64,000 nt of DNA from JAZBPO01 sp963691775. GTDB lineage: Bacteria; Pseudomonadota; Gammaproteobacteria; Pseudomonadales; Azotimanducaceae. Shown here in pieces: positions 24,956 through 32,962 of the stretch. Under the pieces are notes generated by a model. The model made no database searches. It had not been told where the DNA came from and worked only from the letters and a program-made list of their open reading frames with translations. How positions within the stretch are numbered: the stretch's first letter is position 1; the number at the start of each line of letters is the position of its first letter. Location: positions 1,612,001 through 1,676,000 of the forward strand of contig OY829369.1 of the NCBI GenBank assembly GCA_963691775.1, in the 5' to 3' direction. Both the position numbers and the translations under genes were made by a program.

Positions 24956-26386
24956 CTACTGCCCCCGGACTAGGTTCTGCAGAATGCGGTCCAAAGCTTC
25001 GTTGCTCTCGTAGTAGTCAGCGCCAAGGACGAAGACGTACCCGTTCTCGATCGGCCAGGCCGAGAGAAAGGCATTTCCCACCACTGATTTGATGAGCGGA
25101 ACGGCACTGACGGTGGTTCGCCCGAGTCCGACGAATCCGCCGAACTCGAGGGGCAGTGTCTCGTAGGAATACGTAGCGTTCGTCGAAACGAACTCGTCAG
25201 GTACACCTGCGAGAACGTACTCGAACTCTGGATCCGGAGCATCGAATGGGGCGAAGAGTTCTTCGGACTCCCAGAACATTCGTTCTGATTCGCCGAGTTC
25301 GGCCAAGCTGACCTCCGAAAACAACTGCTTTGAATAGTCATTGGGCGCCAAGAGTATGACGCGGCCACCGTCAGCCAGCACCGATCGAAGCGACTGCCCC
25401 AGTCGCGTCGAGTCCTCGCGAGGAGGGGCTCTGACCAACTCCTCCATTTCGGCAAGGACGACGACGGAGGCTGACTCGAGCTGTGACACCGAACGCGCCG
25501 AAAGGTCTTCGACAATCGAAAAGCCCCGCCGATCGCTCGCCGCTTCCACCAGAAGACGAGTATTGGGGCCCTCTTCCTCCCGGTCTGCGTACGCGAGGAC
25601 GAGAGCGACATCGCTTCGCGTCGTCGGCGCGTCCGCAGTCTCCAGGCGTTGAAGCGTGGCTATGTCGAGCGGAGATACGCGGCCACCCTGAGTCTCAAGA
25701 TAGGGAACGCCTTGTTGCACTGAGCTGATGCGCGCTCTGGTCCGAGATCCATCGGTAAACGTAAACGAGAACCATCGCGATGCCTCAGCTACACGGTCGG
25801 CCCCTGTCCGCGGAGCCATTGCGCGGAACTCAATCTGGTGCACCGCAGAGTCGCTCGAATCGATCACGTTCGACTCTGATCGACTGATCCTGAACGACCC
25901 CGGAGACCCAGCAATTTCACCGGCGATGCGTTCACCGTTGTCGAAAATCGTGAGCGGTCGCGCCTCTCCCGGCGGAATCTCGAATGTCACGCTGCCGTGG
26001 ATGCGTGAGACATCTTCGAGAGAGAATTCGTGCAGGACGTCACCAATGGCTGTAGTCGCAATCGCCGCTGCCGAATCGATCGATTCGACTACGAGTGGGA
26101 TGCTGATCTCATCGGACTGAAACCACATGTGCCCATCAAGCCGCGGGCACTTGTTCTCGATATGGCGGACCTCGTCAAGAGGGAGTTCCAGCAGCGAGAT
26201 CGATGGAATTCCGCGGAGCCTGATCTTGAAGTCTGGAAGGAACTCCACTGTCTCGGCGGGAAGTACGAGGGCGGCCCGCGTTTCGACGGACAGGCAGAGA
26301 GTGCTCGTCGCTTCCCCGGCCCACGCGAAGGGCGGCAAGGCTAGGAATAGCGCGGCGCAGCTTCTAATAAGCCTCATAGTAGGCAT
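24956..26386 (-). CDS. exported protein with a GATase-like fold candidate, operon gene 3
   Basis: A 476-residue exported protein (signal MRLIRSCAALFLALPPFAWA; the Met at 26377 is the likelier start, with another at 26386). The N-terminal half is beta-rich and has repeats such as VEFLPDFKIRLRGIPS and RTRARISSVQQGVPYLET. The C-terminal half has DVALVLAYADREE, SASVVVLAEMEELV and VLADGGRVILLAPNDYSK, alternating strands and helices like a Rossmann or ThuA-type domain. No catalytic motif is certain. It overlaps the upstream gene by about 20 bases. Function unknown. Confidence 0.6.
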   Translation of the reverse strand: MPTMRLIRSCAALFLALPPFAWAGEATSTLCLSVETRAALVLPAETVEFLPDFKIRLRGIPSISLLELPLDEVRHIENKCPRLDGHMWFQSDEISIPLVVESIDSAAAIATTAIGDVLHEFSLEDVSRIHGSVTFEIPPGEARPLTIFDNGERIAGEIAGSPGSFRISRSESNVIDSSDSAVHQIEFRAMAPRTGADRVAEASRWFSFTFTDGSRTRARISSVQQGVPYLETQGGRVSPLDIATLQRLETADAPTTRSDVALVLAYADREEEGPNTRLLVEAASDRRGFSIVEDLSARSVSQLESASVVVLAEMEELVRAPPREDSTRLGQSLRSVLADGGRVILLAPNDYSKQLFSEVSLAELGESERMFWESEELFAPFDAPDPEFEYVLAGVPDEFVSTNATYSYETLPLEFGGFVGLGRTTVSAVPLIKSVVGNAFLSAWPIENGYVFVLGADYYESNEALDRILQNLVRGQ

Positions 26387-27806
26387 CCTTGCGTGGGCGG
26401 CTGATCGTTTTCAGATAGGAACGTACGAGTTCGAGTGCTGGCGTATCACCATCGAGTCGAACGCTGATCATCCGCTCTACTAATAGATCGAACTTCGACC
26501 ATCCGTAACGAAGCTCGAAATCCTGTTGAAAGTCTGAACGCATCGTTAGCACGAGGCTTGGGCGAGTCGAACCCGACGCGGTTAGTGGCTGCGGAGAGCG
26601 TGCGACCAGTGTGAGCGGCAGCATATCCAGGTGGTTAAGTACCTCGGCAGTCTGCAAGCGCTGGTCGCGCACGACCGCTTGATCGACGTCGAGTCGAACA
26701 ATCGAGTGGTCGAAGGAGCGGCCTCTCGGCGTAAGCGCGCCTAGCCTGCGCCAGAGTGCATCGCGTCGGAATCGGACGAGCGAATTCGTTGAGTCTTGCT
26801 CGCCACAGCCAAAGTCCGGCTCGCCCAGGTCGATGCATACGCCGCAGATTTGCGAACGCTGGTCCAGCGGAACGTGGTCCTCTGGATAGGTGACGATCAG
26901 GAAGCGGCGTCTATCTGGCTCGTTCTCGTGCCCATCTGTCAGCACCAGGATGTCTGGCTCCGACACGATGTCGAAGCCGGCGTCCCGCTGGGATCGACGC
27001 AGTAGGTGTGTAGCGCGGTGATTTGCGCACTGGCTCCCCGAAGCCAACTCTAGCTGTCCGATGGGGCGAAACAACTCCGCAGCGAAGACGTCCTTCAGTG
27101 CCTCTCCAACTTCGGAGATCAGCTGTTCGTACTCACGGATCGTTCGAACGCGAATCGATGTGAGCTCACAGGTAGTCTCTTCACCACAGATTCCGCTCCT
27201 CTGTCCTATGTCAGCCGCAAGAACGGTCACGCTCAATGTTGAGCGCTGTGTGCGTGTCACGTTCGCGACCTCGTGGCCAAACACCACTGAGAGCAGAATG
27301 ACCTGCAGACTCTTAAGCGCTACGCTTCTCTCCCCCGGTTTGCTGGGGATCGGGTCGTCCGACCCGAACTCGAGGGCGCGGGAGATGGAGACCGTGCAGG
27401 CACGCAGTCTTTTGATTGCTTCTTCTTTTGTCTGCTTGTCCTCGTTCGTCAGCGCATGATCGAGGCGCCGAAGTTGCACGAATTCTCGTCCGCAGGCTTC
27501 GGATTCCGATTTGATGGTGCGAGCGAGCGCGAAATGGAGGTCACGATCCTGCGGGAACACTTCTGAGCTGGAGTGATCCAGCGGCGAAACCTCGGTCGTG
27601 GGCATGATCCGCTGGAGTGCTCTTACGAGTTCTTCCGTTGCTCCGATCTGGTCGTTGACCAGTCGTTGAACAGCGCAGTTGTCGCAGGCGTCTTCGACGC
27701 GATTCTCAAGTATTGGCGCGACCAGGATTGCGCGTTCTATGGCGAGCGCCCATTGCGGCAGTGCGGCGAAGAAGAGAACGATCGCAGCGGAGATCAGTCG
27801 AATCAT
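26364..27806 (-). CDS. exported protein of unknown function, operon gene 2
   Basis: A 480-residue exported protein starting MIRLISAAIVLFFAALPQWALA (signal peptide), with the ATG overlapping the upstream stop (ATGA), so it is translationally coupled. Several Cys occur in pairs (DACDNCAVQ, CGEETTCE, CGVCIDLGEPDFGCG), suggesting disulfides. A segment PDILVLTDGHEN resembles the first strand and DxS-like start of a von Willebrand A fold, but this is weak. The frame is open far upstream without sense. Function unknown. Confidence 0.6.
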   Translation of the reverse strand: MIRLISAAIVLFFAALPQWALAIERAILVAPILENRVEDACDNCAVQRLVNDQIGATEELVRALQRIMPTTEVSPLDHSSSEVFPQDRDLHFALARTIKSESEACGREFVQLRRLDHALTNEDKQTKEEAIKRLRACTVSISRALEFGSDDPIPSKPGERSVALKSLQVILLSVVFGHEVANVTRTQRSTLSVTVLAADIGQRSGICGEETTCELTSIRVRTIREYEQLISEVGEALKDVFAAELFRPIGQLELASGSQCANHRATHLLRRSQRDAGFDIVSEPDILVLTDGHENEPDRRRFLIVTYPEDHVPLDQRSQICGVCIDLGEPDFGCGEQDSTNSLVRFRRDALWRRLGALTPRGRSFDHSIVRLDVDQAVVRDQRLQTAEVLNHLDMLPLTLVARSPQPLTASGSTRPSLVLTMRSDFQQDFELRYGWSKFDLLVERMISVRLDGDTPALELVRSYLKTISRPRKDAYYEAY

Positions 27807-28753
27807 TCCGTGCCCGCCAGGAGGATCGAGGTCTGAGTCTGGAAGCCAGCCAAGACGCCGGCTCCCGCTATGAGGCTTGCTAGAGCACAACCCGCGATAG
27901 TCCAGTGATCCTCGCAAGCGTACGATAGAGCTGTGGCGATCGGAACGATCAGCGCACACCAGCTCACGCCCGCATGCGCAGTGTTGGAGTCCAGTGCGAG
28001 AAGCTGTTTCAGCGGTTCCGGCGCTGTCTCTCCTGCGCTTATTAATGACCATTGTCGTGCCAGTGATACATGCGCCGCAGTAGCCTGCGCTGCGACGAGC
28101 AGGAAGAACACTGGCGCCAACGCGCTCACCGCCGCACCTGTAAGCTTCAGCGCTGCCGCTCCCGGCACGGTGGTGGGAACTTCGAATTCCGTGACGGAAT
28201 CCTGCTGGCGCAGGCATGTGATCGTGGTGGCAAGCGTGTCCTCTGCGAGGATTTCAGGGAACGCGCAAGGTGAACTCGCTAGCGCTTCTCGCAGACCCGC
28301 GATGTCCAACTCCCCCTCCTGTGCATCGAGCAACCTCGCAACTTCCTTCGCTTGGGCAACCGAGAGCCCCCCTAGCGGCAGGTCGTCGCGCGCGATCAGT
28401 TGCGCGAGATCTAGAAACTCGCCGCCTGAGTAGGCATTGCAAACCGAGAGCTTGTCCGGGTCGACCTGTTCGCCCAACTGCTCACAAGATCGAACGAAAG
28501 CCTTGAGCCGATCCCAGAGTTCGCGTTGGCCCGCAGCGGCGAGCACGCCGTCAAGCGGCAGATCTTCTGGGATTGATTCGAGCGTGGTGACTAGGGCGTC
28601 CAGGCGACTCAGTTGCTGGGTGGATGTCGCCTGCGATTCGTTCACGGTGACACTCAACGCGAACGCGGCAAACAGCGCGCCATAGATCCAACGCGCCTGC
28701 GTCCTGGCCGTTTTGCGGGCGTCCTCAAGGTGGACGACTAGCGGATCGCTCAA
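27803..28753 (-). CDS. polytopic membrane protein, operon gene 1
   Basis: A 316-residue inner-membrane protein. The N-terminal cytosolic tail (MSDPLVVHLEDARKTARTQ) precedes helix 1 (WIYGALFAAFALSVTV). A long non-membrane domain (about residues 40-195) follows with four Cys (CEQLG, VCNAYSG, SPCAF, ITCLRQQ). Then come three further helices (VSALAPVFFLLVAAQATAA, SWCALIVPIATALSYA, AGCALASLIAGAGVLAG). It is the first gene of the operon and probably anchors the complex. Confidence 0.65.
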   Translation of the reverse strand: MSDPLVVHLEDARKTARTQARWIYGALFAAFALSVTVNESQATSTQQLSRLDALVTTLESIPEDLPLDGVLAAAGQRELWDRLKAFVRSCEQLGEQVDPDKLSVCNAYSGGEFLDLAQLIARDDLPLGGLSVAQAKEVARLLDAQEGELDIAGLREALASSPCAFPEILAEDTLATTITCLRQQDSVTEFEVPTTVPGAAALKLTGAAVSALAPVFFLLVAAQATAAHVSLARQWSLISAGETAPEPLKQLLALDSNTAHAGVSWCALIVPIATALSYACEDHWTIAGCALASLIAGAGVLAGFQTQTSILLAGTE

Positions 28754-29216
28754 CGTCGTTCTCTAGTGTCTAGGACGAGCCGCAATAATCGAACGCCGCA
28801 CGATGAGACTCGCGCTTGTGAGATATCTCGCACACGCGAATAAGCGTGCTACTGCGGTTGACCCGTTTGCGCTTTTCCTCCGAAGTGGATGGGGCGTGAA
28901 TGGATAAGGCGCACGACGCGTGGCCATACATGGACGCCCCCGCTGCGACAAGCCGAACGAATCCGCCCAGCTGCTGACAGCCGGAAGTGCCCATGCGTCA
29001 CTACTCCTTGTCCTGATCGAGTGGAGGGACGGTCGTGCTGACATACATCCGGCTTTCTGATGAAGGCGCCTGTCTCGGTCCTTCGAGCCCATATGGGAGC
29101 CGCACCTGACTGTCTGAAACACCCACTCGGCCCGCTTCCGGCCATGTCCACGGCAAGACTTCGTCAGGCGCGGGTAACCGCAGCAATTCGCATCGACAGG
29201 ACGGAAAGTGAAGTGG
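28754..29216. other. gene-free stretch upstream of the operon
   Basis: This region should hold the promoter for the minus-strand operon starting at 28753. I do not see a convincing promoter or a recognisable gene. The end near 29216 borders the IS110 remnant. Confidence 0.4.
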
Positions 29217-29756
29217 TTACGAGGCGCTTGCCCGGTAGGGCTCGCCCCGCTGAAGCATGATCCAGGCGGTCCGCGCGAGCCGCGCCGCCACAGCAACAGC
29301 CGCCTTGTTCACCCCAACACGCTCCACGAGCTGCTGCGCCCAACGTCGAAGCGGGTCGTGATGGCGATGCGCGTTGTAGATGACCGCACGGGCGCCATGC
29401 ACGAGCTGGCTGCGAAGGTAGCGATCGCCACGCTTGGTGATCTTGCCCTGGAACGATTTTTTTGCCCGACGCGTACTGGCTCGGCGTCAGGCCCAGCCAT
29501 ACGGCGAAGTCACGCGGATGCTCGAACTGATCGCCCGTGCCGATGGCGGAGACGATGGCCGTGGCGTTCACGGGCCCGATGCCTGGCATCGTAAGGAGCA
29601 GCTTGCAAAACGGATGCGAGGTGGCGAGCACATGCATCTGCTTCTCGAGCTGGCCGAGCCGATCGGAGCGCGTCCGGAACTCCGCATCGATCTCGACGAT
29701 CTGTGTGCGCATGAAGGGCGTTAAGTGTTTGCAAGCGTCGCCCTGCAGCTCGACCA
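29217..29756 (-). pseudogene. C-terminal remnant of an IS110-family transposase
   Basis: The minus strand reads LLTMPGIGPVNATAIVSAIG and FAVWLGLTPSQYASGKK, the transposase_20 domain of IS110/IS116 elements. A frameshift occurs at a run of Ts near 29457, after which the frame continues MHGARAVIYNAHRHHDPLRR to a stop at 29217. The N-terminal DEDD catalytic half is missing because the IS3-family element at 29757 truncates it. Confidence 0.8.
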
Positions 29757-29819
29757 TGGGTTAGCCCCTGATCTCGCGGACACCTCCATCAAGGCCGATA
29801 CTGGCCGAGGAGGTGCAAC

Positions 29820-30107
29820 ATGGCGAGACGAAGGACCTTTACGAAGGAATTCAAATGCGAGGCTGTCGCTCTGACGGAATCGCCTGGCCAGACGGTAAGG
29901 CAAGTCGCCAAGGATCTCGGGATAGGTGAGAGCCTTCTTCAGCGGTGGCAGCGCCAGATCCGCAGCGAGGGCGCCGCGGCGTTTCCTGGTGTAGGCAACG
30001 CTCGCGACGAGGAAGTCGCCCGCCTGAAGCACGAGCTAGCCCAGGTGAAGCGAGAACGGGATTTTTTGCGCGACGCGGCGGCGTTCTTCGCGAAGGAATC
30101 GACGTGA
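29820..30107 (+). CDS. IS3-family transposase OrfA
   Basis: A 95-residue OrfA (MARRRTFTKEFKCEAVALTE). The helix-turn-helix is GQTVRQVAKDLGIGESLLQRW and the leucine-zipper-like tail is EVARLKHELAQVKRERDFLR. The start has an upstream GGAGGTG. It overlaps orfB by GTGA. Confidence 0.9.
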   Translation: MARRRTFTKEFKCEAVALTESPGQTVRQVAKDLGIGESLLQRWQRQIRSEGAAAFPGVGNARDEEVARLKHELAQVKRERDFLRDAAAFFAKEST

Positions 30108-30943
30108 GATTCCGAGTGATCGACGGCTGCCGCGATCAGTACCCGATTCGTCTGATGTGTCGTTGTCTGAAACTCTCGCCGAGCGGCTACTACGCTTCGC
30201 GTTCCAGGAGACCGAGCCCCAGAGCTCAAGAGAACGCTGCGCTCAGCGAACGCATTGAAGCGCTCCACGCTAAAAGCGACGGCGTGAAGGGCAGTCGTCG
30301 CATCTGGCGAGACCTGCGCGAAGCAGGTGCAACATGCGGGCTGAACCGCATGGAGCGACTGATGCGCGTTCACGGCCTGCAAGGCATCCCGCAACGCAGG
30401 AAGTGGCGCCGGAAAGTGTCCTCCCAGCGCCCTGATGGCGTCCGCAACCTGCTCGAGCGCGACTTCTCGGCGGATGAACCCAACGCCCGCTGGGTCACCG
30501 ACATCACATACATCCGAACCGATGAGCACTGGCTGTACCTGCGCATCGTGCTCGACCCGGCGACGGACGTCGTCGTCGGCTGGTCCATGAGTGCGCGCCA
30601 AGATCGAGAATTGCTGCTGCGTGCGGTGCTGATGGCACTAGGACAGCGAGACGGCAATGGGCCGACGATTCTTCACTCGGATCGCGGCGCCCAGTTCACG
30701 AGCGACGAGTACCTGAGGTTCCTGCGAGATCACAGACTGGTGGGTTCGATGAGTGCCGTCGGAAGCTGCGCGGACAACGCCGCAGCCCAAGGGTTCTTCG
30801 GCCGATTGAAGCGCGAGCGGGTGAACCGACGAAACTACCGAACCAGGCGCGAAGCAAGGACAGACGTGTTCGACTACATCGACCGTGTCCACAATGCGGA
30901 TCGACGGAAGCGGCTGGCGCTAGCAGCTGCGCCGTCGGCCTAA
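30104..30943 (+). CDS. IS3-family transposase OrfB
   Basis: A 279-residue DDE transposase starting at a GTG overlapping the orfA stop. It has the HTH_21 part (CRCLKLSPSGYYASRSRR) and the rve core with acidic residues in WVTDITYIRT, HSDRGAQFTS and NAAAQGFFGRLKRE. In that last motif the usual Glu is replaced by Gln (AAQGFF versus AAEGFF in the copy at 46871), which would remove the third catalytic acid. Confidence 0.85.
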   Translation: MRFRVIDGCRDQYPIRLMCRCLKLSPSGYYASRSRRPSPRAQENAALSERIEALHAKSDGVKGSRRIWRDLREAGATCGLNRMERLMRVHGLQGIPQRRKWRRKVSSQRPDGVRNLLERDFSADEPNARWVTDITYIRTDEHWLYLRIVLDPATDVVVGWSMSARQDRELLLRAVLMALGQRDGNGPTILHSDRGAQFTSDEYLRFLRDHRLVGSMSAVGSCADNAAAQGFFGRLKRERVNRRNYRTRREARTDVFDYIDRVHNADRRKRLALAAAPSA

Positions 30944-30986
30944 ACCAAGGTGTCCACGGGATCGGGGGCTAACCCATACCAATTTG

Positions 30987-31369
30987 ATGGAACTACGTAA
31001 TACGCCAGCCTGTCCGAACTGCGGATACCAATTCAGCATGTTCCAGAGTCTGTTTATGAACACGACCAGTGGTCATGTGTGCTCAACCTGCCAAGCAGTT
31101 CTGATTCAAAGTACTCTATCGAAATTTGTGTCTTTTTATTAATGATTGCCCCCTTACTCGCACTATTTTTGCTGCTGGATTCAGTCAGCTTTATTGCGCC
31201 AACAGCCTGGCTCGCGTCTCTTTTAGCGCCTTGTGCGATTAAGCTTAATATACCAATTCTGATTAAGAGTTTACTTCGCTGGTGTCTTGCTTTGCCAAGC
31301 GCCCGCTGTACAAGAATTGTGTGCGTTGGCAGCGCATACAATTCGTGTAAGTATTTACCCAGATTCTAG
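30987..31369 (+). pseudogene. zinc-ribbon membrane protein, frameshifted
   Basis: From the ATG at 30987 the frame reads MELRNTPACPNCGYQFSMFQ, then HVCSTCQAVLIQ, a CxxC-x-CxxC zinc ribbon, but stops about 51 codons in. The adjacent frame continues with two membrane helices (ICVFLLMIAPLLALFLLLDS, TAWLASLLAPCAIKL) to 31369. A single shift near 31110-31135 would join them. It lies just before an attC, so it was the gene of a cassette truncated at its 5' side by the IS at left. Confidence 0.6.
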
Positions 31370-31385
31370 GAAAGAGGCTTCGCCC

Positions 31386-31499
31386 ACATAACATGCTGTC
31401 GAAGTCGCTCATTCCATTCGCTCGGACCAAGCACCTGCGGCTCAAATGTGAATCACACTTGAGTTCTCGGCGTCTTTGCCGCTTCACAAGGTGTTGGGC
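31386..31499 (+). other. attC site (114 bp, different class)
   Basis: ACATAAC at 31386-31392 and core GTTGGGC at 31493-31499. The inner boxes TGTCGAAG and GCTTCACA pair with one bulged base. It marks where the array resumes after the non-cassette block. The preceding cassette start (expected GTTATGT) is lost. Confidence 0.75.
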
Positions 31500-31517
31500 G
31501 GCGCTAGAGGACCTCAC

Positions 31518-31850
31518 ATGATCCAAGCAGCACTCTCTGCACTCGTACTACTCGGAGCGTTTCGCTTTCTGAAGAACGAAACGGATTACGAAATCAGCTG
31601 GTGGCTGGCATTCGTAGCTGTGCTCGTGCCAGCCATCCTGCTCTCTTGGGGCAGCCTCGGGCTTCAGGCAGCCGGCTTAGATCCGGGCTACGTCCTTTTG
31701 GGCTATCCGCTCTATTTTCTCTTCCCGTTCCTGCTCTTGAAGCTCGGGTTGGACTTCCCGGCGGTTTCGGCTGCCAAGCATGCGGGAGTGGTCCTGCTCG
31801 TCGTGTTCCTTGTCGAAGTCGGGCTAGCGCTGGCGTTCGGACGCGAGTGA
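31518..31850 (+). CDS. small integral membrane protein
   Basis: A 110-residue protein with three to four membrane helices (MIQAALSALVLLGAFRF, WWLAFVAVLVPAILL, YPLYFLFPFLLLKLGL, AGVVLLVVFLVEVGLAL). No family is recognised. The frame is open 14 codons upstream across the cassette start, but the ATG at 31518 with a preceding AGAGGA is the natural start. Confidence 0.7.
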   Translation: MIQAALSALVLLGAFRFLKNETDYEISWWLAFVAVLVPAILLSWGSLGLQAAGLDPGYVLLGYPLYFLFPFLLLKLGLDFPAVSAAKHAGVVLLVVFLVEVGLALAFGRE

Positions 31851-31872
31851 GCATTCAATCCTACGCAGCCCC

Positions 31873-31941
31873 GCTCAGCAAGCGGCTCGGCCTGCCCCCC
31901 GGCCCGTCGGGCCGCGGCGCCGGTCAGCATTGGCGTTAGGC
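31873..31941 (+). other. attC site with altered inverse core
   Basis: The inverse core reads GCTCAGC where this cassette's GTTGGGC start predicts GCCCAAC, two changes that affect the AAC triplet. The body (AAGCGGCTCGGCCTGCC ... GGTCAGCATTGGC) still forms a stem, and the core is GTTAGGC. Confidence 0.7.
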
Positions 31942-31944
31942 CGC

Positions 31945-32388
31945 ATGGCGAAGCATCCGGACGCATCGAGCTGGAGCCAGGACCGTCTCGACGGTGCCTT
32001 GATCCATACGGCCGACTTCGGCGAGGTTGGCGAAGCCATTGAGTTGTTGCGGGCCGGTGCTAACCCGAACGGCTACCCGCTGATCATGGCCATCCAGGCC
32101 CGTCATCCAAGGTGCGGCAAAGCCATGCTCTCATATGGTGCCGACCCAAACTTGCCTTATCGTGAGTCTGCTCGCGGTACTGACCTTGTAACTCCCCTGA
32201 ATCACACCGTCGCACATCGCGAGCTCACGATCGTTGGGCCCCTTCTCGAGGGTGGTGCTGACCCGAACGCCATGGACAGTAACGGACCTTCACCGTTGGA
32301 CGTTCTGACGTTGCCAGCAGTGCCAAAATTCGGCAGCGAGCATTACGCCGCGATCAGAGAGCTACTGGTATCCCGTGGTGCCGAATGA
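31945..32388 (+). CDS. ankyrin-repeat protein
   Basis: A 147-residue cytosolic protein with ankyrin repeats: EAIELLRAGANPNGYPLIMA, KAMLSYGADPNLPY and TIVGPLLEGGADPNAMDSNG, each with the GADPN turn followed by helix-forming residues. It probably binds a protein partner. The start ATG is 9 bases into the cassette. Confidence 0.85.
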   Translation: MAKHPDASSWSQDRLDGALIHTADFGEVGEAIELLRAGANPNGYPLIMAIQARHPRCGKAMLSYGADPNLPYRESARGTDLVTPLNHTVAHRELTIVGPLLEGGADPNAMDSNGPSPLDVLTLPAVPKFGSEHYAAIRELLVSRGAE

Positions 32389-32411
32389 ACGCCGTGCCCG
32401 GTCAGCATGCG

Positions 32412-32540
32412 GCCTAACAGGCCGTTGCAGCGGACGTGCTGACGCCGAGCTTGACCGGCCCGTGGTAGAATTGCACCAATCAAGCGCGGTCAGCCGCTGC
32501 AGCACAACGCCGCGCGCCGCTGAATGCGGATCCGTTGTAC
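32412..32540 (+). other. attC site (129 bp, Vibrio-repeat-like)
   Basis: GCCTAAC at 32412-32418 complements the cassette's GTTAGGC start. The body opens AGGCCGTTGCAGCGGAC and closes GCCGCTGAATGCGGATCCGTT, a class seen nowhere else in the window. Confidence 0.8.
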
Positions 32541-32602
32541 GTCAGCTTGCCACGACAGCATCTAACGGAGAGCCTCGGCTCAACGGGTTCAGGAGGAATC
32601 CC

Positions 32603-32962
32603 ATGAACCAAGAAGGCACGGTTCGAGGCCCAGGCGGAGACATCACCGCAGTCGCACTTCTCCCGCCTACCGCAGTGCTCGCGCTCATTGTATGGGGCGC
32701 GCTTCAGAGTGACTCGCTGGTAGCAATGATCGGAGACCTTAAGCTCGCCTTTGGAAGTATCGGAATCGCCGTCCTCTACGTGCTCGGGCTGTTTACCGTC
32801 GTCTCTGGACGCATGCCGTCCTCCCGCTCATCGCAGGCGTGCGAGTCGCCTCGGTGCCCAGGCCTACGCACAACACGCGCCTCGTGCCGGTCGCTGCGCT
32901 CACTCGGACGCGCCGGCCAGCGGCCGCCGCGCCAGCACAGCCTTGGCGTTAAGGAGAAATAA
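32603..32962 (+). CDS. small membrane protein whose frame runs through attC
   Basis: A start ATG with a strong AGGAGG seven bases upstream begins MNQEGTVRGPGGD. Two membrane helices follow (AVALLPPTAVLALIVWGAL, IGIAVLYVLGLFTVVSG). After about residue 72 the frame becomes arginine- and serine-rich and reads through the whole attC to a stop in the next cassette (32962). The alternative frame from about 32815 (THAVLPLIAGVRVASV) is more protein-like, so a recent one-base change probably shifted the C-terminus. Confidence 0.6.
   Translation: MNQEGTVRGPGGDITAVALLPPTAVLALIVWGALQSDSLVAMIGDLKLAFGSIGIAVLYVLGLFTVVSGRMPSSRSSQACESPRCPGLRTTRASCRSLRSLGRAGQRPPRQHSLGVKEK
32867..32954 (+). other. attC site (about 88-bp class)
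   Basis: GCACAAC at 32867-32873 (one change from the GTACAAC predicted by this cassette's GTTGTAC start), body CACGCGCCTCGTGCCGGTCGC, next core GTTAAGG. Confidence 0.85.

Larger units (their letters stand above)
29757..30976 (+). mobile_element. IS3-family insertion sequence (1220 bp), copy A
   Basis: The ends read TGGGTTAGCCCCTGATCTCG on the left and, inward from the right, TGGGTTAGCCCCCGATCCCG; both continue GGACACC. The same 1220-bp architecture recurs at 46524-47743 with diverged sequence, so these are two related elements. No target duplication is seen. Confidence 0.85.
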
